Positions 1-9,732 are shown, counted from the stretch's first letter. The stretch is DNA of 64,000 bases from an uncultured Tenacibaculum sp. (GCA_947492185.1 CANLMR010000003.1:62001-126000); one strand, 5' to 3'. Numbers and translations are program-made. The notes: generated by a model not told the origin, from the sequence alone.

Positions 1-1037
1 TCTCTTTTTTCTCTTCTATACTTTGCTCCTTTACCTTTGCTAGATTTACCTTGAAGTTTTTCAAGTGTTTCTCTAACTTGTTTTTGGATTTCAGCTTCTG
101 TAAGTTCTTCTTTTTTAACTTCTGGTCTTCTTCCTCTTCTATTTCCTTGGCCACCTCTTCTATTTCCTTGACCTCCTCGATTATTTCCTTGACCTCCTCG
201 GTTATTTCCTTGACCTGTTCTGTTTCCTTGCTGGTTTTGATTACCTGTACCTGGCTTCGTTATTCTTCTTCTTTTCTTTTTATCAGCATCATTACCTTTA
301 TTAGCCTCAGGTTTTTTCTTTTTTGGTCTTTCAAATTGTTTTAAATCAATTTTTTGACCAGTCATTTTAGGACCATCAAGCTTTTGGTACTTTGTTTTTA
401 TCTTCTCTGCATTTTCAGCAGTAACTTCCTTTTTAGCTTCAACTTCCTTTTTTGGCTCAACCTTTTTTGGTTCAACTTTAACTGGAGCTGCTTTATGAAT
501 TTCTTTTTCTTCTACTTTAGGTGCTTCTTTTTTTATTTTTTTAGGCTGATGTTGAATTTCCTTCTTTACTTCAGGTTTTTTCACATCTACTTTAGGCTTA
601 ACTGGCTCTTTAACTTCTACCTTCTTTTCTTCTTTAACCTCTACCTTCTTTTCTTCTTTAACCTCAGTAGTTTTTGCAGGATCAATATCTATTTTACCAA
701 CTGTTTTAAGTTGCGGCTTTTCGGCTTTAGCTTTAAGAACTTCTTGTTTCTTAGCCTCCTCTTCAACTCTTTTAGCTTCTTGTTCAGCCTCGATTCTTTT
801 GCGTATTTGTTCTTTTTCTTTACGCTTTTCTTCGCTTACTTCTTGAGAAGCTACTCGCTTAGACTTATCCGTTTGGAAACCGTCTAACAACACTTGGTAC
901 TCTGAATCAGAAATCTTTGTAGTAGGACGTGCCTCGATTTCGTGACCATTTTTTGCCAAATGTTCTACTGCTCTATCTAAAGAGATATTTAATTCTCTTA
1001 AAACTCTGTTTAGTCTTAATTTTTTAGCTTCAGCCAT
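1..1037 (-). CDS. infB: translation initiation factor IF-2, N-terminal part (cut by window edge)
   Basis: IF-2 brings initiator tRNA to the 30S subunit and promotes subunit joining. Only the first ~345 residues are here; the GTPase part lies beyond the left edge. The start MAEAKKLRLNRVLRELNISL is the IF2_N helix bundle. It is followed by a long Lys/Glu/Pro-rich linker and then a basic GQGN-RG repeat tract. It is the third gene of rimP-nusA-infB, 85 bp after nusA, the usual bacterial order. The family is certain from the N-terminus and context, although the G domain cannot be seen. Confidence 0.93.
   Translation of the reverse strand, partial: MAEAKKLRLNRVLRELNISLDRAVEHLAKNGHEIEARPTTKISDSEYQVLLDGFQTDKSKRVASQEVSEEKRKEKEQIRKRIEAEQEAKRVEEEAKKQEVLKAKAEKPQLKTVGKIDIDPAKTTEVKEEKKVEVKEEKKVEVKEPVKPKVDVKKPEVKKEIQHQPKKIKKEAPKVEEKEIHKAAPVKVEPKKVEPKKEVEAKKEVTAENAEKIKTKYQKLDGPKMTGQKIDLKQFERPKKKKPEANKGNDADKKKRRRITKPGTGNQNQQGNRTGQGNNRGGQGNNRGGQGNRRGGQGNRRGRRPEVKKEELTEAEIQKQVRETLEKLQGKSSKGKGAKYRREKR
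140..230 (-). repeat. 21-bp tandem repeat inside infB (GQGN[N/R]RG units)
   Basis: The 10-mer TATTTCCTTG recurs at 140, 161, 182 and 203, with a variant (TGTTTCCTTG) at 221, so the period is 21 bp or 7 residues. Each unit encodes G-Q-G-N-[N/R]-R-G. This is a low-complexity, RNA-binding-like linker between the IF-2 N-terminal domain and the GTPase region. Copy number may differ between strains. Confidence 0.85.
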
Positions 1038-1122
1038 AAATAATTTAATCCTTTTTATTATATAAGCAGACCAAAATCTACTTATTAATTTCGGTTTAAA
1101 GGCACCGAAAAAACCTTAAATA

Positions 1123-2379
1123 TTAATCTTCGAATTCTTCTCTTAAAATTCTCTGAACGTCTACAATAGTTTCTTCTTCTAAATCAGTCCTTTTCACTAA
1201 CTCAGATACATCTTTATCTAATACACTCTTCGCAGTATCTAATCCAATCTTTCTGAATTCTTCAATCACCCACGCTTCGATTTCATCAGAGAATTCTGTT
1301 AACTCAACATCCTCTTCTTCAATACCTTCACGCTGTACATCTATATCATATCCTGTTAACTGGCTAGCCAAACGAATATTCACACCTGATCTACCAATTG
1401 CCTTAGAAACTTCTTCTGGTTTTAAAAGAACATTTACTCTTCCTTTTTTTCCATCTTTTTCTTCATCAAACTTATTAATTGTTACAGAAGTAACTTTAGC
1501 AGGACTTAATGCTCTTGCAATATACAACTGTTCGTTCTTAGTATAGTTAATTACATCAATATTTTCATTACCTAACTCACGAACGATTCCATGTATACGT
1601 GAACCTTTTACTCCAACACATGCTCCAACCGGGTCAATTCTATCATCATAAGAATCAACTGCAATCTTTGCTTTATCTCCTGGTATTCTAGCTACGCCTT
1701 CAATTGTAATTAAACCATCAAAAACTTCAGGGATTTCTTGTTCAAATAATTTCACTAAGAAACCTGGAGCTGTTCTTGACAGTACAATAGATGGTTTATT
1801 ACCTCTTAATTCTACTTTTTTAATAACTCCTCTAACAGAATCGCCTTTTCTAAAGAAATCAGAACGAATTTGTTCTGTTTTAGGCAATACTATTTCGTTT
1901 CCTTCATCGTCTAATAAAATAACAGCATTATGACGAATATGATGAACTTCTGCACTATATATTTCTCCTTCTAAATCCTTAAATTGTTTGAAAACATTAG
2001 TACTATCGTGCTCATGTATTTTAGAAATTAGATTTTGACGTAATGCCAAAATTGCTCTTCTCCCTAAATCAATTAATTTAACTTCTTCAGATACATCTTC
2101 TCCTATTTCAAAATCTGGTTCAATTCTTCGAGCTTCAGATAGCTCAATCTCTTCATTATCATCTTCTGACATACCATCAGCTACAACGACACGATTCCTC
2201 CAAATTTCTAAATCTCCTTTATCTGGATTAATAATGATATCGAAATTATCATCAGAACCGTATTTTCTTTTTAATGCAGAACGAAATACTTCTTCTAAGA
2301 TAGACATTAACGTAACTCTGTCTATACTTTTATTGTCTTTAAAATCTGAAAACGACTCAATTAATGCAATATTTTCCAT
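1123..2379 (-). CDS. nusA: transcription termination/antitermination factor NusA
   Basis: NusA binds RNA polymerase and modulates pausing, termination and antitermination. The 418 residues begin with the NusA N-terminal domain (LIESFSDFKDNKSIDRVTLM), followed by an S1 domain and tandem KH domains (VGACVGVKGSRIHGIVREL and the later VSKAIGRSGVNIRLASQL). It ends in a short acidic tail, without the long C-terminal repeats of E. coli NusA. It lies 10 bp after rimP and upstream of infB, so it is co-transcribed. NusA may act back on the operon through the leader hairpin at 2867-2884 (inference). Confidence 0.97.
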   Translation of the reverse strand: MENIALIESFSDFKDNKSIDRVTLMSILEEVFRSALKRKYGSDDNFDIIINPDKGDLEIWRNRVVVADGMSEDDNEEIELSEARRIEPDFEIGEDVSEEVKLIDLGRRAILALRQNLISKIHEHDSTNVFKQFKDLEGEIYSAEVHHIRHNAVILLDDEGNEIVLPKTEQIRSDFFRKGDSVRGVIKKVELRGNKPSIVLSRTAPGFLVKLFEQEIPEVFDGLITIEGVARIPGDKAKIAVDSYDDRIDPVGACVGVKGSRIHGIVRELGNENIDVINYTKNEQLYIARALSPAKVTSVTINKFDEEKDGKKGRVNVLLKPEEVSKAIGRSGVNIRLASQLTGYDIDVQREGIEEEDVELTEFSDEIEAWVIEEFRKIGLDTAKSVLDKDVSELVKRTDLEEETIVDVQRILREEFED

Positions 2380-2389
2380 TCCTGTACTA

Positions 2390-2851
2390 TTAAAATAAAA
2401 TCTTCACTTTTGCTTCTGTTATAATATCCATCGGTATTTCTTCTAATTTTTCTACCGTATGTTTTCCTTTACCTATTGGTTTTGGCTCTCTTGCTTTCCA
2501 AGTTAGCACAATGCTTTCCTGTTTAACTTCTATCAACTTTCCTTCGAACTCTTTATCGTTAGTTTTAACTTTTAACGTTCTATTCAAATTCTTGTTGTAT
2601 TGACGTTTTACCTTTAATGATTCAGATATGTCGGGAGAAGTGACTTCTAACGAAAAATCTTCCTCTTCTCTATCTAAATTGTGTTCTATGTTCCTACTAA
2701 TTCTTATAATTTCATTTAAAGGAACACCTGAATCTCCATCTACAATTACCTTAATTTTACTATTCGAAAGAAACTTTAAATCTATAAGAAATAAAGATGG
2801 ATTTTCATCCAAGGCTTCTTGCAACAATACTCTTACTTTATCTTGATTCAT
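2390..2851 (-). CDS. rimP: ribosome maturation factor RimP
   Basis: RimP assists 30S subunit maturation. The 153-residue length is normal. The N-terminal domain contains LDENPSLFLIDLKF and a GDSGVPLNEIIRISRNIE segment, followed by the EVTSPDISESLKVKRQYNKN stretch (the family's EVSSPGl-DRPL region) and a C-terminal SH3-like barrel. It is the first gene of rimP-nusA-infB. Its promoter is at 2913-2943, and a terminator-like hairpin sits in the leader. Confidence 0.95.
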   Translation of the reverse strand: MNQDKVRVLLQEALDENPSLFLIDLKFLSNSKIKVIVDGDSGVPLNEIIRISRNIEHNLDREEEDFSLEVTSPDISESLKVKRQYNKNLNRTLKVKTNDKEFEGKLIEVKQESIVLTWKAREPKPIGKGKHTVEKLEEIPMDIITEAKVKILF

Positions 2852-2866
2852 TTTAGGTATAAAAAG

Positions 2867-2884
2867 AGGGGACTTGCGTCCCCT
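2867..2884 (-). terminator. terminator-like hairpin in the rimP-nusA-infB leader
   Basis: On the minus strand this is a 7-bp stem AGGGGAC/GTCCCCT closed by a GCAA (GNRA) tetraloop. It is followed by C and five Ts. It lies between the promoter (2913-2943) and the rimP start (2851), so it can only act on this operon's own transcript. An attenuator is the simplest reading, but its function is inferred. Confidence 0.6.
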
Positions 2885-2912
2885 TCATACATCTTGTTTG
2901 AGAAATTCGCTG

Positions 2913-2943
2913 CAAATATAATAACTAATTCTATATAAAACAA
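2913..2943 (-). promoter_or_regulatory. promoter of rimP-nusA-infB
   Basis: The minus strand reads TTG (2943-2941), a 20-bp spacer, then TATATTTG (2920-2913). This matches the Bacteroidota TTG/TAnnTTTG consensus. Transcription would start near 2906, giving a leader of about 55 nt. Confidence 0.75.
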
Positions 2944-3075
2944 ACCTTATAGCCTTATAAGAATGATATTCAAACTTGTAAAAAAGAGAAATGAACCTAC
3001 TGAAAAAAAAGTTTTTCCCTCTTTCATCAGCGAAATTAATCTTGTAGCTTTATAATCACTAAAAAAACATCAACT

Positions 3076-3669
3076 ATGATTGTATTACTTGACAACGGAC
3101 ATGGTGGACTAGAAAATGGGGTTTATCAGACAAAAGGAAAAAGAAAAGACTGGGGAAATAACGGGGTAATTTATGAAGGTGAGTTTAACAGAGCAATTGT
3201 AAATGGTATTATTGAGGAGCTAACTAAACTAAACATTCGTTATGTAAACATTGCTCCCGAATATCGAGACGTTACACTTGAAACCAGGGTACGAAGAGCC
3301 AACAAATATTCAAGAAATCAATGCTTTTATCTTAGTATTCATTCTAATGCTGGAGGCGGACATGGTAGTGAAATTTTTACTTCCCCTGGAGATACTAAAA
3401 GCGATAAAATTGCCACAATATTTGGAAATGAATTCAAAAATGAATTTCCAGATAGAAGATTAAGAACCGATTTTAGCGACGGTGATTTAGATAAAGAAAG
3501 ACGATTTTACGTATTAACTAAAACTAAAATGCCAGCTATACTTACTGAAAGTTTCTTTATGGATAACTTTGAAGAGTTTAAAGATATTTTAAACACAAAA
3601 AAAGGAAGACAAAAAATAATAAACTACCATTTAAAAGCAATTTTAAGAACTAAAAATGAGCTTTTTTAG
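3076..3669 (+). CDS. N-acetylmuramoyl-L-alanine amidase (Amidase_3 family), no signal peptide
   Basis: A zinc amidase predicted to cut the bond between muramic acid and the stem peptide. The 197 residues are a bare catalytic domain. Zn ligands fit H9 (LDNGHGG), E36 (YEGEFN) and H89 (LSIHSNAGGG), and the catalytic glutamate fits E158 (ILTESFFMDN). There is no signal peptide or cell-wall-binding domain, unlike AmiC-type amidases, and the short form resembles phage endolysins. No other phage genes are nearby, so it may be a domesticated enzyme. It is a single-gene unit divergent from rimP. Confidence 0.85.
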   Translation: MIVLLDNGHGGLENGVYQTKGKRKDWGNNGVIYEGEFNRAIVNGIIEELTKLNIRYVNIAPEYRDVTLETRVRRANKYSRNQCFYLSIHSNAGGGHGSEIFTSPGDTKSDKIATIFGNEFKNEFPDRRLRTDFSDGDLDKERRFYVLTKTKMPAILTESFFMDNFEEFKDILNTKKGRQKIINYHLKAILRTKNELF

Positions 3670-3686
3670 TAAAAAATGGATAAAAA

Positions 3687-3723
3687 AACAAAAGCTCCTA
3701 ATAAAATATTAGAAGCTTTTGTT
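3687..3723 (-). terminator. intrinsic terminator of tRNA-Gln
   Basis: A 16-bp inverted repeat (3687-3702 with 3708-3723, one wobble) has a 5-nt loop. On the minus strand it is followed by seven Ts. It starts at the 3' end of the tRNA, so it terminates that transcript. Confidence 0.85.
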
Positions 3724-3792
3724 GGCCTACAAGGACTCGAACCTTGAATATCGGTACCAAAAACCGGTGTGTTACCATTACACCATAGGCCA
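3722..3792 (-). tRNA. tRNA-Gln (anticodon TTG)
   Basis: The 71-nt minus-strand sequence folds as a cloverleaf. The acceptor stem is TGGCCTA/TAGGCCA with discriminator A, the D stem is GTGT/ACAC, the anticodon loop is TTTTGGT (anticodon TTG), and the T arm contains GGTTCGAGTCC. The U1-A72 pair is typical of tRNA-Gln. CCA is not encoded. Confidence 0.95.
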
Positions 3793-3995
3793 ATTTTGTG
3801 GGTGCAAATATAAAAACATTCTTTCATTCTCACAAAGAAAAAATTATTTTTTTTCTTTTTAACAGAATTTTTGCTGAGACTGTATGTATCAGAAGTAACT
3901 AATCTTCTATTTTTGTACAAGTCTTCAATATATAAAGGAAGACTCTAGTTTTTATATTAAATATAGTACATTCGCATTGATTTTTTAACTCTATT

Positions 3996-6900
3996 ATGAA
4001 AGACTTTAGCTACAAAAAATGGAATGTTATTCTTGGATGGGTTTCATTTGGTATTGCATTAATCACATATACTTTAACCTTAGAACCAACAGTTAGTTCT
4101 TGGGATTGTGGTGAATATATTTCAACTGCTGTAAATTTAGAAGTTGGACACCCACCAGGTGCTCCTTTATTTCAAATGCTTGGTGCCTTTTTTGCTATGT
4201 TCTCAAACGACCCAAGTAATTGGGCTTATATGGTAAATTTCATGTCTGGATTAGCTAGTGCATTTACCATTTTGTTTATGTTTTGGACGATTACCAATTT
4301 AGCAGAAAAAGTAGCTAGTAGAAATGGAGTTTTTTCAATAGGAGAACAAATCGCTGTATTAGGAAGCGGACTAGTAGGTTCTTTAGCTTACACATTCTCG
4401 GATAGTTTCTGGTTTAGTGCTGTAGAAGGAGAAGTATATGCAATGTCTTCGTTTTTAATGGCATTATTATTTTGGCTTGGATTAAAATGGGAAAGTGAAA
4501 TAAATACATCACGAGGACACAGGTGGTTAATCTTAATTAGTTTTGTCGTTGGACTTTCATTTGGTGTTCACATTCTGTCATTATTAGTTATTCCTTCTAT
4601 CGTTTTAATTTATTTCTTTAAAACATATAAAGAGATCACCATAAAAACAACTGCAATAGCAACTGTAATTTCAGTTTTAGTTTTAGCTTTTGTTTTTAAA
4701 TTTTTATTCCCATTTACATTAAAGTTTTTTAGTGTTTCAGAATTATTTTTTATTAATTCAATTGGACTACCATACAATTCAGGAACCATAATTGCCGGAA
4801 TCGTTTTAATTGGACTTTTCTATTTCGGGTTAAAATACACTAGAGATAAAAAATTAGTTTTCACCAATACTATAATTCTTTCTTTATTATTTATTATGAT
4901 TGGTTTCTCTACATGGTTAATGTTGCCAATTAGAGCAAATGCTGATACTATAATTAATGAAAATAATCCTTCAAGTGCACGTGAATTATTAGCTTATTAT
5001 AATAGAGAACAGTATGGTGATGCTAATGTATTTTATGACAAATACTATTCGTTTTCTTATAAAAAGGAACAAGAAACAACTAAAGATAAATATGGGAATA
5101 TAGTTTCTGCATATAGAGATGATAAACCAAAATATGAAAAGATAAACGGTAAATATGAAATAGTTAATAACTATAAAAATGTATTACCAGAATGGTCTGA
5201 TAAACACAAAGGTTTTATTCCTAGAATGGTAGATCCTGGCGCCGAACAATACTACAAGCAAATAGCAGGAATACCTAGAAGAAGCACCAGACGTCCAACT
5301 TTTTTTGAGAACCTTAAATTTATGGTTAACTTTCAATTTGGATATATGTATGGGCGCTATTTTATGTGGAATTTTGTAGGTAGGCAAAACGATATCCAAG
5401 GTCATTTAGATAATAACGGAAATTGGCTTAGTGGAATTAAAGTAATTGATGAAGCTAGGCTTGGATCTCAAGAAAAGCTTCCCGATAACATGAAAAATAA
5501 CAAAGGAAGAAACACTTACTTCTTTCTGCCTTTAATTCTCGGTATAATTGGACTTCTGTATCATATTAAAGAAGACAAAAACAATTGGTATACTTTAGCT
5601 TTATTCTTTGCTTTTACTGGTTTTGCAATTATCTTCTATACTAATCCAAAACCTTTTGAACCTAGAGAGCGTGATTATGCTGTTGTAGGATCGTTTTATG
5701 TATTTGCAATTTGGGTAGGCTTTGGTGTATTAGCTCTATATGACAGTTTAAAAACATTTATGGATAAAAAGATGGTTGCTATAGGGGTTTCTATCTTCAC
5801 TTTAATAGCCGTTCCTATGTTAATGGGATTCCAAAACTGGGATGATCATGATAGAGGTGATCGCTATTTAGCTCAATTAAATGCACAAACGTATTTAGAA
5901 AGCTGTGACCCTAATGCTATTTTATTTACTATTGGGGATAATGATACTTTCCCGCTTTGGTACATGCAACAAATTGAAGGTGTTCGTAGAGATATTAAAA
6001 TTGTAAATACGAGTTTATTTGCTACGGATTGGTATATCGATCAAATGAAAAAGAAAACTTATGATGCAGATCCAATCCCATCTAAGCTTCAACATCATCA
6101 ATATAAATACGGAACTTTAGACGTAGCATATCATATGCCACATCCGCAGTTAAAAGATTCAGTTATTTCTTTAAACACATTTATGAAGTGGATTGCAAGT
6201 AGTAATGATGCAACATATTACGAAACAGAAAGTGGATTAAAAGAAAAGGTTTTTCCTACCAATAAAATAAGAATCCCTGTAAATAAAGCTAACGCTTTAA
6301 AATATGGAATTGTTGCAGCTAAAGATGCAGACAAAATGGTAGATTATATTGATATTGAAATTGATGATGTAATCACTAAAAACAGAATATTAATGTTAGA
6401 TATTCTTGATAATTTTGATTGGACTAGGCCTTTATATTTTACAGGAGGAGCAAATGCTTCTGAAGAATATATTTGGTTGAAAGACTATTTACAATTAGAT
6501 GGAATGTCATTTAAGTTAGTACCTATAAGAACTCCAATAGCTGAGAAGTCTATGTTTGACATGGGGCGTATTGATCCAGACAAAATGTATAATAACATTA
6601 AAAAATGGGATTGGAAAACTATTAATGATGGTAAAATATACCTAGACGAACAAGCTAAGAGAAATGCTATTTCGTTACGAAACAACTTAATGCGTTTGTC
6701 TGAAGAGTTTATTATTAAAGGAGACACTGCAACTGCAAAAGAAGTATTGGATCTTTCGTTACACAAAATGCCTATTGAAGATTTTGATCATTATAGTATT
6801 TCTTTAGGTTATCCTGAACTATACTATAGAATAGGAGATAAAAACAAAGCAAGACAAACCGCTGAGACATTGATCAACTTATTTCAACAAGAATTAGAAC

Positions 6901-7130
6901 ATTTTAGTACATATGATAGTATTGACTATATATTCGATGATTTAGATACTAACTTGTATATGTACAGAAATATATTAAGTCAAATTAACCGATACGACAA
7001 AGACAAAAAATATATTGAAAGTCTTGAAAATGACTTTTTCGAAAAAGTCAAATTATTTAAGGATTTATTTCCTACACCTGAGGAACAAACAGATATACCT
7101 CAGCAAATACTTGACTCTATAAAACCGTAA
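3996..7130 (+). CDS. DUF2723 multi-spanning membrane protein (predicted lipid-linked sugar glycosyltransferase)
   Basis: The 1044-residue protein opens with about ten or more hydrophobic segments, then a large soluble part and a C-terminal helical region resembling TPR repeats (about 870-1010). Near residue 35 the SSWDCGEYISTA motif and the following GHPPGAPLF match DUF2723. The eukaryotic homologue TMEM260 is a protein O-mannosyltransferase, so a GT-C sugar transferase using a lipid-linked donor at the outer face of the inner membrane is likely (family knowledge). It is a single-gene unit with a strong terminator at its stop codon. Confidence 0.85.
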   Translation: MKDFSYKKWNVILGWVSFGIALITYTLTLEPTVSSWDCGEYISTAVNLEVGHPPGAPLFQMLGAFFAMFSNDPSNWAYMVNFMSGLASAFTILFMFWTITNLAEKVASRNGVFSIGEQIAVLGSGLVGSLAYTFSDSFWFSAVEGEVYAMSSFLMALLFWLGLKWESEINTSRGHRWLILISFVVGLSFGVHILSLLVIPSIVLIYFFKTYKEITIKTTAIATVISVLVLAFVFKFLFPFTLKFFSVSELFFINSIGLPYNSGTIIAGIVLIGLFYFGLKYTRDKKLVFTNTIILSLLFIMIGFSTWLMLPIRANADTIINENNPSSARELLAYYNREQYGDANVFYDKYYSFSYKKEQETTKDKYGNIVSAYRDDKPKYEKINGKYEIVNNYKNVLPEWSDKHKGFIPRMVDPGAEQYYKQIAGIPRRSTRRPTFFENLKFMVNFQFGYMYGRYFMWNFVGRQNDIQGHLDNNGNWLSGIKVIDEARLGSQEKLPDNMKNNKGRNTYFFLPLILGIIGLLYHIKEDKNNWYTLALFFAFTGFAIIFYTNPKPFEPRERDYAVVGSFYVFAIWVGFGVLALYDSLKTFMDKKMVAIGVSIFTLIAVPMLMGFQNWDDHDRGDRYLAQLNAQTYLESCDPNAILFTIGDNDTFPLWYMQQIEGVRRDIKIVNTSLFATDWYIDQMKKKTYDADPIPSKLQHHQYKYGTLDVAYHMPHPQLKDSVISLNTFMKWIASSNDATYYETESGLKEKVFPTNKIRIPVNKANALKYGIVAAKDADKMVDYIDIEIDDVITKNRILMLDILDNFDWTRPLYFTGGANASEEYIWLKDYLQLDGMSFKLVPIRTPIAEKSMFDMGRIDPDKMYNNIKKWDWKTINDGKIYLDEQAKRNAISLRNNLMRLSEEFIIKGDTATAKEVLDLSLHKMPIEDFDHYSISLGYPELYYRIGDKNKARQTAETLINLFQQELEHFSTYDSIDYIFDDLDTNLYMYRNILSQINRYDKDKKYIESLENDFFEKVKLFKDLFPTPEEQTDIPQQILDSIKP

Positions 7131-7158
7131 AAAAGGCTGCCAATTGGCAGCCTTTTTT
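7129..7158 (+). terminator. intrinsic terminator after the DUF2723 gene
   Basis: A 13-bp stem (AAAAAAGGCTGCC with its complement) has an AATT loop and ends in T6. The core CTGCCAATTGGCAG is identical to that of the terminator at 10803-10826 on the other side of the lodA/lodB pair. Confidence 0.95.
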
Positions 7159-7272
7159 GTTTTACTCAATTATTAAAAAACTTAAATAAACATTCATACT
7201 TAAAAATGCTATTCTTATAACTCATTTTTCAGGTCTTGTTACATTTTCCCCTATTCTCAATAGAACTAAAGG

Positions 7273-7280
7273 TAAATTTG
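7273..7280 (+). promoter_or_regulatory. -7 element of the lodA/lodB-like operon
   Basis: TAAATTTG is a perfect TAnnTTTG match 25 bp before the start codon. No TTG stands 17-23 bp upstream, so basal strength may be low or an activator may be needed. Confidence 0.55.
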
Positions 7281-7305
7281 GTTATAACCTAAAACTTAAA
7301 ATAAA

Positions 7306-9732
7306 ATGAAACTACGTATATATCCATCAATAGGTATTGCAAGACTTGGAAATGGTCCAACAAACAAAAAAGATGTTGTATTTACACCAGAAGTCCCATG
7401 GGCAAACCTATATGAAGAGAACTTAGAATTTCATACTAACGACGGCGCATTAAAAAAACAAGCACAACGTTTTTATATTTACGAATGTGACGACAATGGG
7501 AAACCTATCCGTAAAATTGATCCTTCTTCTTGTAATATTGAATGGACTGTAGAAGTTGCTAATAAAAAACCATTTTGGTATGATTTTAACAACAGTCTAG
7601 ATTTATCAGTAAATACTGACAACCATAATTTGAGTCCTAATTTTTTTACAAAAAATATTGCTCCAGGAATTAGTACTTCTAGAAGAAATCCGAATGTTTT
7701 AAACGAACAATTAATCAACAATAAGGATTACGATTATAGGCAAGAGTTAGTAAACAGCCCTGGGCCTACAACAATAAGTTCAATAAATACTTCACCAGTA
7801 AAATTAGGAGGTAAATTTCCATTTCCATTAAAAGGTGAAACTGACAGCAAGATTGCTGCGGCTATGAATTTAAATGCTAGAGATGTGAATCTAGGTGCAG
7901 TCGAATATGACGAAGGAAGCCTTATATTTTATCCTGGAGATGGAATCTCTGCTGCTTTAAATCCTTCGGATTTAAATACTGACTTTGCGGACAACTCAAA
8001 TTGGTACGATGATATATGTGATGGAAAAATTACAGCTAAAGTCACTATGAATGGAAATACATATGAATTGAATGATGCTGATTCAGCTGCATGGGTTGCT
8101 ACTGCTCCACCAGATTACGCTCCACAAATTCAACCTTTATCAACAATGTATGATCTTATTTGTGGTATAGCAAGTGAAGATTTTACCACAGATTTCAGTT
8201 TAATTTTCCCTGTATTGTATAGATTATACAGAATGCAATGGGTAAATTTAAGTGACTTCTTAGCTCCTTCTTTTAGAGAAACTATAGATGAACTAACATC
8301 AGAAGAATTTAAAGCTCTTTATAGTAATTCAAAAGCAGCACAACCTGTAAGAAATAAAATCTTTAACTTATTTAGAGATCCTTTATATAACTACACAAAT
8401 GAACCTATAATACCTAGTAAAAGTAAAACCGACATCACTAATATTGGTAGTGGTACACAGGAATTAAAATATCCTTTTTATCCAGGAGATGGAATCAATT
8501 ATCCTGGTAGTCCTGCACAGTGGTTTGCTATACCTCCAGTTTTATATCATGAGTTGAAAAAATGGAGAGATGGGAATTTCAACTCATTAGAAGGTGATTT
8601 TACTAATATGGATGAATTAGGTAAACATTATCAAAATCAATATCTAGAAGCTGCACAAGATCCAGCTAAATCTGCTTTATTGATGACAAGAGCTGTATTG
8701 GAAACTCTCTATGGAGGTGGATTTCATCCTGGAGTCGAATTAACTTGGCCGATGCGACATGCTCAAATGTATGCTGAAAACACCTTAGCTTACGCTGATA
8801 TTACTCCTGGAAATTCATTTTTTGGATTAAGAGAAATTCGAGTTGCTGCTGCCACAAAAGAGGAAAAAGAAAAGATATTTTATAATGATTTTGGATTTCA
8901 AATGAATTCAGATGATGTAAAAGCTTCTATGAACAATGGAGATGCTAAAAGTTGGTTATGGAAAAGTACACCAGGAGATTTAACTAAATGGATGGGAATT
9001 CCTTGGCAATCTGATGCAGGAAGTTGTCAAAAAGTGTTTTTAGACAGTCAATACCCAATTCCAGCTTGGTGGGCAGCAAACTTACCAGTTGACGTTTTAA
9101 CTGAGGAAAGTTTAGTTGCCATGAGAAATACTGAATTAAAACCAGAAACTATTCAATACGTATATGCGAATAGACTTCCTTGGTTAATGACAACAGATAC
9201 TGGATATGTAGGATATCACGCAGAAGGCGGATACATGAATGGTTTGATTAATATGGTATATAAATGGAAGAATGTAGGAGTTGTAGCAGGAAGAAAATCT
9301 AACATCAATGGTATTCCAGAGTTAGTATATGTTGCTGCTGAAAGTAAAAACGTAAAAAATAAAACTTCTATCTTTTTAGGAAAAGCTGTACCTGGAAAAC
9401 CTGTAACATTAAGTCCTCCTAGTACTTTTTATACAAACACTAGAGAAATGGTTTGGATTCCGGACAACGCTACTATAGTGTTAGCTTCAAATCTAGAAGG
9501 TACAGGAGAAGTTTTTGTTGATGATGTTTTCGAAATGAAAGTAAATGGTGAAACAGTTTTTAAACACGATTTTAGTAATAATTGTAGTGGCAAAATAACA
9601 CCTCAAGCACCTATAGATATAACTTCTAATTTACAAAACGTAGTTAATTCTTTTGTAACCATTGAAGTAAATTATATTGATAAATGTGGAGGATATGAAT
9701 CTTCTTCAGAATTTTATTTAGTTATAAAATAG
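7306..9732 (+). CDS. LodA/GoxA-like quinoprotein (CTQ-dependent amino acid oxidase family)
   Basis: Members oxidise the amino group of lysine, glycine or other amino acids and release hydrogen peroxide, using cysteine tryptophylquinone made from their own Cys and Trp. The N-terminus (MKLRIYPSIGIARLGNG) is the family signature. D570 and C574 (SDAGSC) have the D-x3-C spacing of Asp512/Cys516 in Marinomonas LodA. The Trp partner cannot be fixed without alignment; W626 and W654 are candidates. At 808 residues it is longer than LodA (about 726). A C-terminal beta domain (from about 730, EVFVDDVFEMKVNGE) follows the catalytic part. There is no Sec signal. The substrate cannot be read from sequence. 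The maturation flavoprotein follows after 4 bp. Confidence 0.82.
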   Translation: MKLRIYPSIGIARLGNGPTNKKDVVFTPEVPWANLYEENLEFHTNDGALKKQAQRFYIYECDDNGKPIRKIDPSSCNIEWTVEVANKKPFWYDFNNSLDLSVNTDNHNLSPNFFTKNIAPGISTSRRNPNVLNEQLINNKDYDYRQELVNSPGPTTISSINTSPVKLGGKFPFPLKGETDSKIAAAMNLNARDVNLGAVEYDEGSLIFYPGDGISAALNPSDLNTDFADNSNWYDDICDGKITAKVTMNGNTYELNDADSAAWVATAPPDYAPQIQPLSTMYDLICGIASEDFTTDFSLIFPVLYRLYRMQWVNLSDFLAPSFRETIDELTSEEFKALYSNSKAAQPVRNKIFNLFRDPLYNYTNEPIIPSKSKTDITNIGSGTQELKYPFYPGDGINYPGSPAQWFAIPPVLYHELKKWRDGNFNSLEGDFTNMDELGKHYQNQYLEAAQDPAKSALLMTRAVLETLYGGGFHPGVELTWPMRHAQMYAENTLAYADITPGNSFFGLREIRVAAATKEEKEKIFYNDFGFQMNSDDVKASMNNGDAKSWLWKSTPGDLTKWMGIPWQSDAGSCQKVFLDSQYPIPAWWAANLPVDVLTEESLVAMRNTELKPETIQYVYANRLPWLMTTDTGYVGYHAEGGYMNGLINMVYKWKNVGVVAGRKSNINGIPELVYVAAESKNVKNKTSIFLGKAVPGKPVTLSPPSTFYTNTREMVWIPDNATIVLASNLEGTGEVFVDDVFEMKVNGETVFKHDFSNNCSGKITPQAPIDITSNLQNVVNSFVTIEVNYIDKCGGYESSSEFYLVIK

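Noticed and set aside
51..887. Two plus-strand frames rich in Phe, Leu and Ser
   Set aside because: They are antisense to infB, whose AAG/GAA-rich linker reads as TTC/CTT on the other strand; no signal or family support.
3076..3669. Amidase as part of a prophage
   Set aside because: No other phage gene, integrase or attachment site is nearby; neighbours are housekeeping genes.
3666..3920. 84-residue minus-strand frame
   Set aside because: It runs through tRNA-Gln and its terminator and encodes nothing recognisable.
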